This document shows positions 23,101-30,798 of a stretch of DNA of 64,000 nt, in pieces (the first letter of the stretch is position 1; the number at the start of each line of letters is the position of its first letter). The stretch is from assembly GCA_013368375.1 (NCBI GenBank), contig JAACJP010000055.1, forward strand, positions 1 to 64,000, in the 5' to 3' direction. The notes beneath the pieces are model-generated. The model was not told the origin of the DNA. It made no database searches and saw only the letters and a list, made by a program, of their open reading frames with translations. This DNA comes from Tricholomella constricta (Eukaryota; Basidiomycota; Agaricomycetes; Agaricales; Lyophyllaceae). The translations under genes and the position numbers were made by a program.

Positions 23101-23343
23101 CACATGCACCTTTGGCTGGTCCTGTACTCCACGGCACTGCTAGTGCTACTCAGCTGGTCTGCACCGGTAGACGCTCATGGCTTCACGAGTCCTGTAGATA
23201 GCCAGCAATGGCAATTCGGGCGCGGCGAAAAGGATGGAATTCGAGAGATTGGGGACGTACGCATGAAAATCAACCGTGTTTTTTTTTGGCTGTGCGAGTT
23301 CCAGACGATAACCTTCGCGTCGCGTGATGGTGGAGAGATATGA
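23101..23343 (+). CDS. Candidate short secreted protein or gene fragment
   Basis: The ATG at 23101 opens a strong signal peptide (LVLYSTALLVLLSWSAPVDA), with predicted cleavage just before HGFTSPVDSQQW. An exposed N-terminal His-Gly is the hallmark of lytic polysaccharide monooxygenases, whose first His binds copper, but the following residues do not let me recognise that family. The frame ends after about 80 codons. A possible intron (gtacgc at 23257) would change the tail. It lies some 320 bp from the retrotransposon. It may be a short secreted protein, a broken gene, or a chance frame. Confidence 0.3.
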   Translation, partial: HMHLWLVLYSTALLVLLSWSAPVDAHGFTSPVDSQQWQFGRGEKDGIREIGDVRMKINRVFFWLCEFQTITFASRDGGEI

Positions 23344-23656
23344 TAAAGGGGCATGCAAAGGCCAGATTTGACGAGGTTCGGCCTGCAGAGTTGTCACGTC
23401 TTTCCTTTAAATTTGCTTGAGCCTGTTGGAAGGGAAAGGCTAATGGCACTACGTCTGTCGCGTGCGTGCCGTGATTCTCACGCCCCGTCCTGAAATTCAA
23501 CTTTATCGAGTGTCATCTACCCAGTAGGTCATTACACTATAATGATCCATCGCTCTTCACACTGTGTCAAGGTCAATCAATATGTTTCCTTTGGCCACCG
23601 CGAGCGAGAATGTTCTCCGTCGTCCAGCCTCTATGACGAATTATTCTACCCAAGGG

Positions 23657-23661
23657 CTCTG
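23657..23661. repeat. Target-site duplication, left copy (CTCTG)
   Basis: CTCTG directly flanks the left LTR and is repeated exactly at 29743-29747 after the right LTR, the 5-bp duplication expected of Ty3/Gypsy integrases. Confidence 0.95.
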
Positions 23662-23959
23662 TGTTAAGACTCGATTGAGAATGACGAGAGAAGTTAGCAA
23701 GAAAATGATTTAGAATCAATCAAGTTCAAAACACTGAGTTGATTCGACGAGCAAAATGAGGTAAATACATGAGCTTTTATAATAATTTGTATAGGAGAAG
23801 GAAAAGGAGAAATAATAAGTCTATCATGTGAAGTAGGAAATAAGTGGGTCAGAGTGAGATAAGTCTATGATCAAGAAGAATGTGATAACTAATGAGAATA
23901 GGGAAAAGGAGTAAAATATCTATAGGAGATGTGACTTAGTAAATGGGTAATTCATTACA
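23662..23959 (-). repeat. 3' LTR of the chromovirus
   Basis: This 298-bp LTR is at the 3' end of the element, which reads on the minus strand. It starts TGTAATG and ends TTAACA in element orientation. Its first bases include the stop codon of pol (TAA at 23957-23955). Confidence 0.95.
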
Positions 23960-26900
23960 CTACCCCCTCTTTTAGGATTGATGTTGCGTAGTCCTTTGAT
24001 TTGGGAGGGCGTGAGATGCGTCCTGATTTGGTCGTTGTCTCCATCGGAGGTTCATAGTCACGTTGCCATGGTCCGGGAGGTGGAGATGGAGAACGATGTG
24101 GAAGAGTGGGGGAAGGTCTTCTTTGGGGTACTGAAGGATCCAGTGTGAATTGCGGTGGGTGAGGTCTTCGAGGGTTTCGACGATGAAAAATTTCAAGAGC
24201 GCCGAAGTGATTGGTGGGGATTTCGGATAGAGGGACCCAAGAGTTTTCAGAGTCGGCAAGATCGCGCCATTGAATGAAGTAGTCGTAGCGACGTCCAACT
24301 TTTCGGGAGTCGATAATGAATTTAATTTGGCGTTCTTGATCGGCAATGACGTGGAGATCCGTGTTTGGAGTGGTGGCGATGCGATCGGGAATGATCGACG
24401 ACGGAACGTATGGTTCAAGGAGTGATACGTGGAAAACGGGGTGAATTCGCGAAAGCGTTGGTGGTAAATCCAATACGTAGGTGGTGTTGCTGCGCTTCTC
24501 CAGTACGGGGAACGGTCCGATTTTCCGGAAGTCAAGTTTATCGCTGGGTCTGGTAGACTTGATGTTGCGGCGTAGTAACCACACTTGGTTGCCAGGTTTG
24601 TAGTCCGGTGGAGTTTGACGATGACGATTGTAGTACTTTGCCATGTGTTCCTGGGATCGAAGAAGTTCATGTCTGAGCTCGTCTTGAATAGTTCTGATGC
24701 GATCCGCGAGTTCTGTGGCGGAGGGATTTGTGGTGCGATCGGTGATGCGAATTTCGAAGTCCGGATGGTATCCTACGTTCGCGAAGAAAGGAGTTTGCTG
24801 GGTTGAGGCGTTAACGGAGTTGTTGAAGGAGAACTCGGCGAGGGGTAAGTAGTCCACCCAATCGTCTTGTTGGTAGGAGCATACAGAACGCAAATAAGTT
24901 TCGAGCGTTTGGTTGGTCCGCTCGGTCAGACCGTCGGTCTGGGGATGGTAAGCTGTAGACGGCTTCATCTTGGTACCGCACAGCTTCATGAGGTGTGTGA
25001 GAAAAGAAGAGACGAAGATCGCGCCTCTGTCGGAAACGATAGATTGAGGAAAACCGTGAAGGCGGAATATGCGATCGAGGAATAGACGAGCAAGTTCGGG
25101 AGCATCCATCGACTCGTTGCAAGGAACGAAATGAGCGGCTCGAGTCATACGATCGCAAACGACCCAGATCGAGTCGAAACCATGGGAAATCGGGAGTTTC
25201 GTTATGAAGTCCATTGAAATGGATCTCCATGGACGGTCAGGAATATCAAGAGGTTGCAAAAGTCCGTACGGTTTGTGGGTGGCGTGCTTGATGCGCTGAC
25301 AAGTATCGCAAGATTTGACATAATCGCGAATGTAGCGTGCCATGTTGGGCCAGGAATAATCCCTTTGAACGTTGTCGAGCGTCTTTGCACGTCCCGGATG
25401 TCCACCAATGACGGAGTCGTGACGAGAAGAGAGAATTTGGGAACGGAGGGCAGAGGGAACGTAGAGTCGTCCGTTATGGTACACGAGATCATCTTGAGTA
25501 GTAAAGCTGGTGTCGCCTTTAGCTAGCATTTCGCGCCATTCGATATCGGCGCGGTGCGACGTCGTGAACTGTTCCAATAATTCGGAGTTGTCGAGGGAAA
25601 ATGTAGAAAGTGCGTTAATTGAGGGAGGGGCGTCGGAGGCGTCGGTGTCTGGATATAATCGTTCAGTGTGATAGGAGGTAAGGAGGGCTTTCCTTTGGTG
25701 AAGGAGAACATCATCGCCTTGTTGTGGCGCGTAGTCGGGTCGACGAGAGGGAGCGTCTGCAGGGTTCTTTTGTCCGGGTGCGTAGTCTAACTTGAAGTCG
25801 AATTCGGATAGGAACATGGCCCAACGAGCCTGACGACGATTTAAGTTCTGGGTCTTCATGAAATAACGGAGGTTCGCGTGATCGGAAATGACAGTGATAG
25901 GTTGCGGAGAACCGATTAACCAAGCTCGCATTTCTCGGAATGCTTCAACGATGGAGAGTAACTCTTTATCGTGGACTTCGTAATTGATTTCGGCCGGAGT
26001 AAACTTGCGCGAGTTGTAAGCGACCGGGTGTAGAAGTCCCGAAGGGTCAGGTTGGAGTAGGATCGAAGCGAGCGCGAAGTCGGAAGCATCGGTAACGACG
26101 GTAGAGGGTAACAAGGGATCGAAATGATTGAGGACCGGTGAAGTAGTGAAGAGCAACTTAAGCGTATTGAAAGCGTTGAGCGCGGCGGAATTAAGACCAG
26201 TAAATTTCTCTTTGGCGGATTTCGTGGTAAGAGCGTGGAGGGGAAGACAGACGTCGGAGTAATGGTGTATGAAGCGCCTGTAGAAGTTCGTAAAACCGAG
26301 GAATTGTTGTAGTTGCTTGACCGTTGTGGGGACCGGCCATTTAGCAATGGTGTCGAGCTTCTTGGGATTCATTTGAACACCCTTGGAGGAGATAATGAAG
26401 CCTAGATATTCGACTTGAGAAAGTCCGAATTCGCATTTGTTGGCGTTCGCGAACAGACGATTTGCACGAAGTCGTTCTAATACCTGTTTGACGGCGGCTG
26501 CATGGTCTTGATCGGGTTTTGTGAAGATGAGGATGTCGTCGAGGTAAACTACGCAAATGACGTCCAATACATCGCGAAGTGTATCTTGAATGAACGCCTG
26601 GAAGGTAGCTGGAGCGTTGGTAAGACCGAAAGGCATGACGGTGTATTCGAATAACCCTTGGCGGGTACGAAATGCGGTTTTCCATTCGTCTCCCTCTTTG
26701 ACACGGATGAGATTGAAGGCGTTTTTGAGGTCGATGACGGTAAACTTGTCGCAACCTTGGACGCGATCGAGGAGGTCAGCGGTAAGTGGAAGGGGATACC
26801 GATTTTTCTTGGTGATTGCATTGAGTCCTCGGTAATCGACACATAGCCTAAGGTCACCGGTTTTGCGACGAATGAAAAGTATGGGGGACGAAGCGGGAGA

Positions 26901-28211
26901 GGTGGAGCGGCGGATGTATCCTTTCTTGAGGTTGTCTTCGATATACTCGAATAAAGCGGCACGCTCGTCGTTGGAAAGTGAGTAAATAGGACCGTATGGT
27001 GGCGTAGTGCCGTCTTCGAGTTCTATTTCGCAATCGTACGGGCGGTGAGGTGGCAATTGCTTGACTTCGATGGGATCGAATACGTCAAGGTACGAATGAT
27101 ATTCGGGAGGTACGAGGTTTTGAACTTTGTCCTTGGTATCATTGACGACGGCGTGAGGAGGCGGTTCAGGTGGCGGGTTTTGTGCAGGAGGAAGATTCGG
27201 CGGTGGAGAATCGAGAGTAGAAAGAGCGTTGATACGAACGTCGAGTTCGTCGTTGGTAGTATACCAGATACAAGAGACTTGTTGATTTTTTGCGTATTTC
27301 TTGAAACGTTGAGGGGAAGTGAAGTGTATTTCGAGTGGTTTGTTCCGTGGGCCATAGACCGGAGGCGGAGGTTCAGGAGGACAAGACCATATGGCTAGGA
27401 GTTCTGCGCGACTAAGGCCGTTTCGAACTGGGGGACGGAGAATTGAAGCAGTTGACGAGACCAGACTAGATTTGACGTCTGCGAATGTCGGTGGTGATTT
27501 CGACGTAAAAGGGTCGAGAATAGAACAAATGTCAGAGGTCGGTTTACTTTTCAGACAAAGGCCTAAGCCGACAGAACCGATAGATTTAGCACTAGGAACG
27601 GCAGAAGGAGTTACGAGACTATAGCCTCGGCCAAATGCCGATACAGGGAAGTCGTGGTTGGCGCCGCAGCAGGAGAGGGATAATTGTCCACGGGCCCAGT
27701 CAACCGAAGGGTTGTGTTGTTTCAACCAGTCGAGACCGAGTAACATGGGATAGGGCATAGAAACTACGCCCAAACGAATATGTTCAGAATGGTCGCGGAC
27801 TTTCAACAGAGTAATGACGTCGTGGGTTAAAAGTCCCGAGGTGATCGGTCGATCGTCGATCGTGAAGATAGGCAGGGGAGATGGTTTGGCAGAGCGGGGA
27901 AGGGAATGTCGATGAGCAAACGACTCGGAGATGTGGGAATTCGTGGCGCCACTGTCGATGAAAGCATAGGTAGAGATCTTCTTTCGGTTTGGGAACGACA
28001 GTGTGACAGGAATAAAGAAGTGGGATCTATTGTGAGGATCTACTTGAACATGACGGGATAATCGAAAAGGAGGAGGCTGAGATAACAGGGCGATCCACTC
28101 GCCGGTGGTTGACTTGGTGAATGAACCGTCGAGGGGTTGACGGGGAACGGTGGTTGTTCCATCCGTCGCCGAGGAGAGTGGAACTAGTTGCTCCTCGGCG
28201 CCGCTTTTCCC
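23955..28211 (-). CDS. pol: Pol of the chromovirus (PR-RT-RNaseH-IN-chromodomain)
   Basis: The open frame holds about 1418 codons and has no ATG near its start, as expected for a frameshift product. Domains in order: aspartic protease with IDSGATNSHI; reverse transcriptase with CVVYLDDILIF holding the catalytic Asp pair; RNase H with VVTDASDFALAS; integrase with an HHCC zinc site (SVIGGHPGR...CDTCQR) and the core around DFITKLP and VSDRGAIF; and a C-terminal chromodomain (RRYDYFIQWRDLADSENSW). The end overlaps the polypurine tract, and the TAA lies inside the 3' LTR. No internal stop or frameshift is seen, so it should be functional. It makes cDNA from the element RNA and inserts it in the genome. 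Confidence 0.95.
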   Translation of the reverse strand, partial: GKSGAEEQLVPLSSATDGTTTVPRQPLDGSFTKSTTGEWIALLSQPPPFRLSRHVQVDPHNRSHFFIPVTLSFPNRKKISTYAFIDSGATNSHISESFAHRHSLPRSAKPSPLPIFTIDDRPITSGLLTHDVITLLKVRDHSEHIRLGVVSMPYPMLLGLDWLKQHNPSVDWARGQLSLSCCGANHDFPVSAFGRGYSLVTPSAVPSAKSIGSVGLGLCLKSKPTSDICSILDPFTSKSPPTFADVKSSLVSSTASILRPPVRNGLSRAELLAIWSCPPEPPPPVYGPRNKPLEIHFTSPQRFKKYAKNQQVSCIWYTTNDELDVRINALSTLDSPPPNLPPAQNPPPEPPPHAVVNDTKDKVQNLVPPEYHSYLDVFDPIEVKQLPPHRPYDCEIELEDGTTPPYGPIYSLSNDERAALFEYIEDNLKKGYIRRSTSPASSPILFIRRKTGDLRLCVDYRGLNAITKKNRYPLPLTADLLDRVQGCDKFTVIDLKNAFNLIRVKEGDEWKTAFRTRQGLFEYTVMPFGLTNAPATFQAFIQDTLRDVLDVICVVYLDDILIFTKPDQDHAAAVKQVLERLRANRLFANANKCEFGLSQVEYLGFIISSKGVQMNPKKLDTIAKWPVPTTVKQLQQFLGFTNFYRRFIHHYSDVCLPLHALTTKSAKEKFTGLNSAALNAFNTLKLLFTTSPVLNHFDPLLPSTVVTDASDFALASILLQPDPSGLLHPVAYNSRKFTPAEINYEVHDKELLSIVEAFREMRAWLIGSPQPITVISDHANLRYFMKTQNLNRRQARWAMFLSEFDFKLDYAPGQKNPADAPSRRPDYAPQQGDDVLLHQRKALLTSYHTERLYPDTDASDAPPSINALSTFSLDNSELLEQFTTSHRADIEWREMLAKGDTSFTTQDDLVYHNGRLYVPSALRSQILSSRHDSVIGGHPGRAKTLDNVQRDYSWPNMARYIRDYVKSCDTCQRIKHATHKPYGLLQPLDIPDRPWRSISMDFITKLPISHGFDSIWVVCDRMTRAAHFVPCNESMDAPELARLFLDRIFRLHGFPQSIVSDRGAIFVSSFLTHLMKLCGTKMKPSTAYHPQTDGLTERTNQTLETYLRSVCSYQQDDWVDYLPLAEFSFNNSVNASTQQTPFFANVGYHPDFEIRITDRTTNPSATELADRIRTIQDELRHELLRSQEHMAKYYNRHRQTPPDYKPGNQVWLLRRNIKSTRPSDKLDFRKIGPFPVLEKRSNTTYVLDLPPTLSRIHPVFHVSLLEPYVPSSIIPDRIATTPNTDLHVIADQERQIKFIIDSRKVGRRYDYFIQWRDLADSENSWVPLSEIPTNHFGALEIFHRRNPRRPHPPQFTLDPSVPQRRPSPTLPHRSPSPPPGPWQRDYEPPMETTTKSGRISRPPKSKDYATSILKEGVV
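23963..23973 (-). promoter_or_regulatory. Polypurine tract of the chromovirus
   Basis: AAAAGAGGGGG in element orientation, three bases before the 3' LTR. It primes plus-strand DNA in this class. It also encodes the last residues of Pol (KEG). Confidence 0.8.
28167..28211 (-). promoter_or_regulatory. -1 programmed frameshift signal (gag-pol)
   Basis: In element orientation, the heptamer GGGAAAA (28211-28205) lies in gag phase as G GGA AAA, a perfect X XXY YYZ slippery site. A 4-nt spacer follows, then a 10-bp perfect stem, CGCCGAGGAG (28200-28191) pairing with CTCCTCGGCG (28176-28167), with a 14-nt loop that holds the gag stop codon. Slipping one base back enters the pol frame, which is open from here to its end. 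The fused Gag-Pol would be about 1820 residues. Confidence 0.85.
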
Positions 28212-29419
28212 GATTTGACGTTGGCGGCCCGTTTCTTACAGTCATCGGCGATATGGCCAGGGTTCCCGCAATAGAGACAGAGCTTATTGTCAAAGCGGCG
28301 TTTGCGTTCTTCGGGGGTGAGCTTGGGTCGGGGACCAGAAGGTTTGGGCTCGGTGGTAACGGCGTCGATTTCCATAGGAGTGACATCGGAGGTCGATACG
28401 GGATTGGGTTGATTGGTGGTGGAGGGATTAGATTGTTTAGCGTAAGGAGGGACGTACGTGGCACTGTTCGAAGTGTTGTAATTCCAGTCCTTCTCTTTTT
28501 TCCTCTTTCCTCCACTCAACTTCTCTTCGATGCGTCGCTCGACCTCACGTTGGTGAAGGTTGGTGTCGATAGAAATGACAAGGGGTTCCCATTCTTCTAA
28601 GGTCGTGGGTCGATTGACGACCATAACGAGGGCGTCCTTCACGTTGGGTTTGAGACCTTTCATGAACCGAGAGATCTTGGTTTGCTCGGTCATGTCAAGG
28701 TGGCTGGCGATCTCCATGAAGGAAGTAAGATAATAATGAACTGACCCCGTTTGCTTGAGTTGATCCAAACGTTGGTCGGCGGTAGTGATGAGAGAGGGGT
28801 CCGCGAACTTCTTGCGAAAGGCGGCGAGAAAGTTGTTGAAATTCCAGAGTAATGACGACCCTGAGTGTTCAAGGTGATTGAACCATTCAATGGGGATTCC
28901 ATCCTTGAGGTTGAGGCCCACGAACAGGACCTTGGTGTGATCGTCAGGGAATGAAGAAGCATTGAACTCGATGAGCCTCTTGATCTCCGAGATAAAAGGG
29001 GTAACCTCAGAGTGTTTGCCATTGAAGATCCTGGCGTTGCGTAACTTGATGGTATTTCCGCGAGGAGGGGGGTTGGACAAGGCGGGGGGAGCGGCTTGAA
29101 CAACAGGGCGTCGAGCTACTTCAGCCATGACGTCGAGGATGGTAGCTTGGAGAGTGGATTGGTTTTGCGCGAGCATGTTGATGACACCGGAGAAATCGGT
29201 GCTCGGAGCGGCTTGAGTGATCGGGACGGAACCAATTTGGCCAGGGACAGGCACAATGTTCGGTCCGGGAATCGAACCGGGAATAGCCGCGGGATCAAGT
29301 GTGCCGGGAAGGTGCGCATAATCAATCCCATAGGTGGGGGCTGGGTTGTAGATGTTGGGGTTGGTAGGTGGAGGGACAGCGGGGAGATTGTAATCGGGAG
29401 CAACGGAAGTAGTAGCCAT
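28184..29419 (-). CDS. gag: Gag of the chromovirus
   Basis: The 411-residue protein starts at ATG 29419, 26 nt after the LTR. The N-terminal 100 residues are rich in Pro, Asn and Ala. The central part matches the Ty3/Gypsy capsid region (IKRLIEFNASSFPDD..., NNFLAAFRKKFADPS, YYLTSFMEIASHLDMTE). A single CCHC zinc knuckle (CLYCGNPGHIADDC) near residue 385 is the nucleocapsid RNA-binding motif. A slippery site six codons before the stop allows -1 frameshifting into pol. It forms the particle shell that packages the element RNA. Confidence 0.95.
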   Translation of the reverse strand: MATTSVAPDYNLPAVPPPTNPNIYNPAPTYGIDYAHLPGTLDPAAIPGSIPGPNIVPVPGQIGSVPITQAAPSTDFSGVINMLAQNQSTLQATILDVMAEVARRPVVQAAPPALSNPPPRGNTIKLRNARIFNGKHSEVTPFISEIKRLIEFNASSFPDDHTKVLFVGLNLKDGIPIEWFNHLEHSGSSLLWNFNNFLAAFRKKFADPSLITTADQRLDQLKQTGSVHYYLTSFMEIASHLDMTEQTKISRFMKGLKPNVKDALVMVVNRPTTLEEWEPLVISIDTNLHQREVERRIEEKLSGGKRKKEKDWNYNTSNSATYVPPYAKQSNPSTTNQPNPVSTSDVTPMEIDAVTTEPKPSGPRPKLTPEERKRRFDNKLCLYCGNPGHIADDCKKRAANVKSGKAAPRSN

Positions 29420-29431
29420 GGTGTAGAGATG

Positions 29432-29444
29432 GTCGAATCAAACT
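29432..29444 (-). promoter_or_regulatory. Primer-binding site, probably self-priming
   Basis: The bases right after the 5' LTR read AGTTTGATTCGAC in element orientation. They do not start with TGG, as a site for a tRNA 3' end would. Instead ten bases (TTGATTCGAC) are the exact complement of GTCGAATCAA in the LTR, 33 nt after the TATA box, with two more pairs beyond a one-base bulge. This is the layout of the Tf1/sushi group, where the RNA's own 5' end primes minus-strand DNA. Confidence 0.7.
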
Positions 29445-29742
29445 TGTTAAGACTCGATTGAGAATGACGAGAGAAGTTAGCAAGAAAATGATTTAGAATC
29501 AATCAAGTTCAAAACACTGAGTTGATTCGACGAGCAAAATGAGGTAAATACATGAGCTTTTATAATAATTTGTATAGGAGAAGGAAAAGGAGAAATAATA
29601 AGTCTATCATGTGAAGTAGGAAATAAGTGGGTCAGAGTGAGATAAGTCTATGATCAAGAAGAATGTGATAACTAATGAGAATAGGGAAAAGGAGTAAAAT
29701 ATCTATAGGAGATGTGACTTAGTAAATGGGTAATTCATTACA
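29445..29742 (-). repeat. 5' LTR of the chromovirus with promoter
   Basis: This LTR should drive transcription. In element orientation a TATAAAA box lies at 29564-29558. About 33 nt downstream is the segment GTCGAATCAAC (29531-29521), which is complementary to the sequence just after the LTR and so may be the RNA 5' end. The LTR sequence equals that of the other LTR. Confidence 0.9.
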
Positions 29743-29747
29743 CTCTG
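29743..29747. repeat. Target-site duplication, right copy (CTCTG)
   Basis: Exact repeat of 23657-23661, next to the outer end of the 5' LTR. Confidence 0.95.
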
Positions 29748-29920
29748 CTCGGGCCATTTTCCAGCATGTCAACTTCAATACCCTTCATCTGGCTCCTTTC
29801 GTGAATGCTATTCTGTATCTGCAAGTCTTTTTACTTTATCTCTGACCACCTCTGCAGGAGTACTCATACTGTCCCAGTTTGATCAGGGAGTCGACGGCCG
29901 GCAAGGGATATCGCGGCCAC

Positions 29921-30798
29921 CTATGACAAGACTCCCAACTTGGAGCTACCAGCCGACTCGGATTGTCCCTCCTTGTCTACTCTATATCTCCAAAATGGAC
30001 ACACATTCGAGGAGTGCAGTAAGTTTGATAACGAAGTCTTCTTATAGTGATTGCCCTCTTGTGGCAAATCGAAGCCTGCTAGCTCGTCTCTCGGCAACGT
30101 TCCTTGATCTAAGTCTTGTGAACTGGGTCCGGACCCACCATGGAAAGCTCGCCTCTCTTCATCCGTGAATTGTGCAGGCCGCAGTGTCAGTGTCGACGGT
30201 GACGACTCCCGGAGGTGCGCCGCGACACGAGGGGGGTAGGGTGCATAGCGCCGGGGATCGTAGTTCCTGAAGACGTGCATATACTCACTGGGTATCTTGT
30301 CCGTCTGGTGTTTGTCCTGTCGCCGCTCTTTTGGTGTTCCCTCAAGGTCTTCTTCCTGAAGCTCGTCATCCGTGCTCATGGGAGTGACCTCTTTGGACAT
30401 CACGAAAGAGCTCTCGTCAGTGATGATCCACTGCAGAGGGGGATAGCTCCAGCCCTCAAGCTCCCAGTCGTGTTTAGCCGCTACGTCTACGTTCCCGTCG
30501 ATAGCCTCAGAGTCCTACATATAACATCGTCGTACCCAGCAACTAGTCAGCACTCTTGTTTCAGGCCACCGAGACTAGAGAACGAGTATCTCACCTGTCC
30601 TGCTTCTTTACTGATACTAATGGCCCTGCACAGCGCCTTGTGTGCTCCCAAGTCACTGAGCGGGTACTTGAACCTCTTTCTGTGCAGACTTCTGACTTTG
30701 GTTTTGCATCCGAGGCACTGCACGGAGAATGTTGTGACGCGTCCGACCCAGGGGTCGGCTTTCAGCAGCGCGTAGCGCTTTCGGGGTATGATAGGCAT
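29921..30798 (-). CDS. Uncharacterised protein with a small Cys/His motif
   Basis: Two exons (30798-30595 and 30514-29921) give 265 residues. Exon 1 holds a compact module, VQCLGCKTKVRSL followed by a GAHKALC end, arranged C-X2-C...H-X4-C, which could bind one zinc ion and contact nucleic acid. Exon 2 is acidic at first (DELQEEDLEG) and then carries an Arg/Pro-rich stretch. A module like this recurs in small Agaricomycete proteins without assigned function. No transmembrane segment or signal peptide is visible, so nuclear or cytosolic location is likely. The end of the protein is only 180 bp from the retrotransposon, whose insertion may have moved its terminator. The function is unknown. Confidence 0.6.

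Larger units (their letters stand above)
23662..29742 (-). mobile_element. Complete Ty3/Gypsy chromovirus retrotransposon
   Basis: The element is 6081 bp and reads on the minus strand. It has 298-bp LTRs at both ends that begin TG and end CA, are identical in my base-by-base reading, and are flanked by CTCTG duplications. Inside are gag (29419-28184) and pol (frame 28211-23955), with no stop codons breaking either. Pol carries protease, reverse transcriptase, RNase H, integrase and a chromodomain, in the order that defines chromoviruses. Equal LTRs mean that little or no time has passed since insertion, so the copy may still be active. It sits in a gene-poor stretch between a transcription factor gene and a small C2HC-type gene. 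Chromodomains of this class steer integration toward marked chromatin. Confidence 0.97.
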
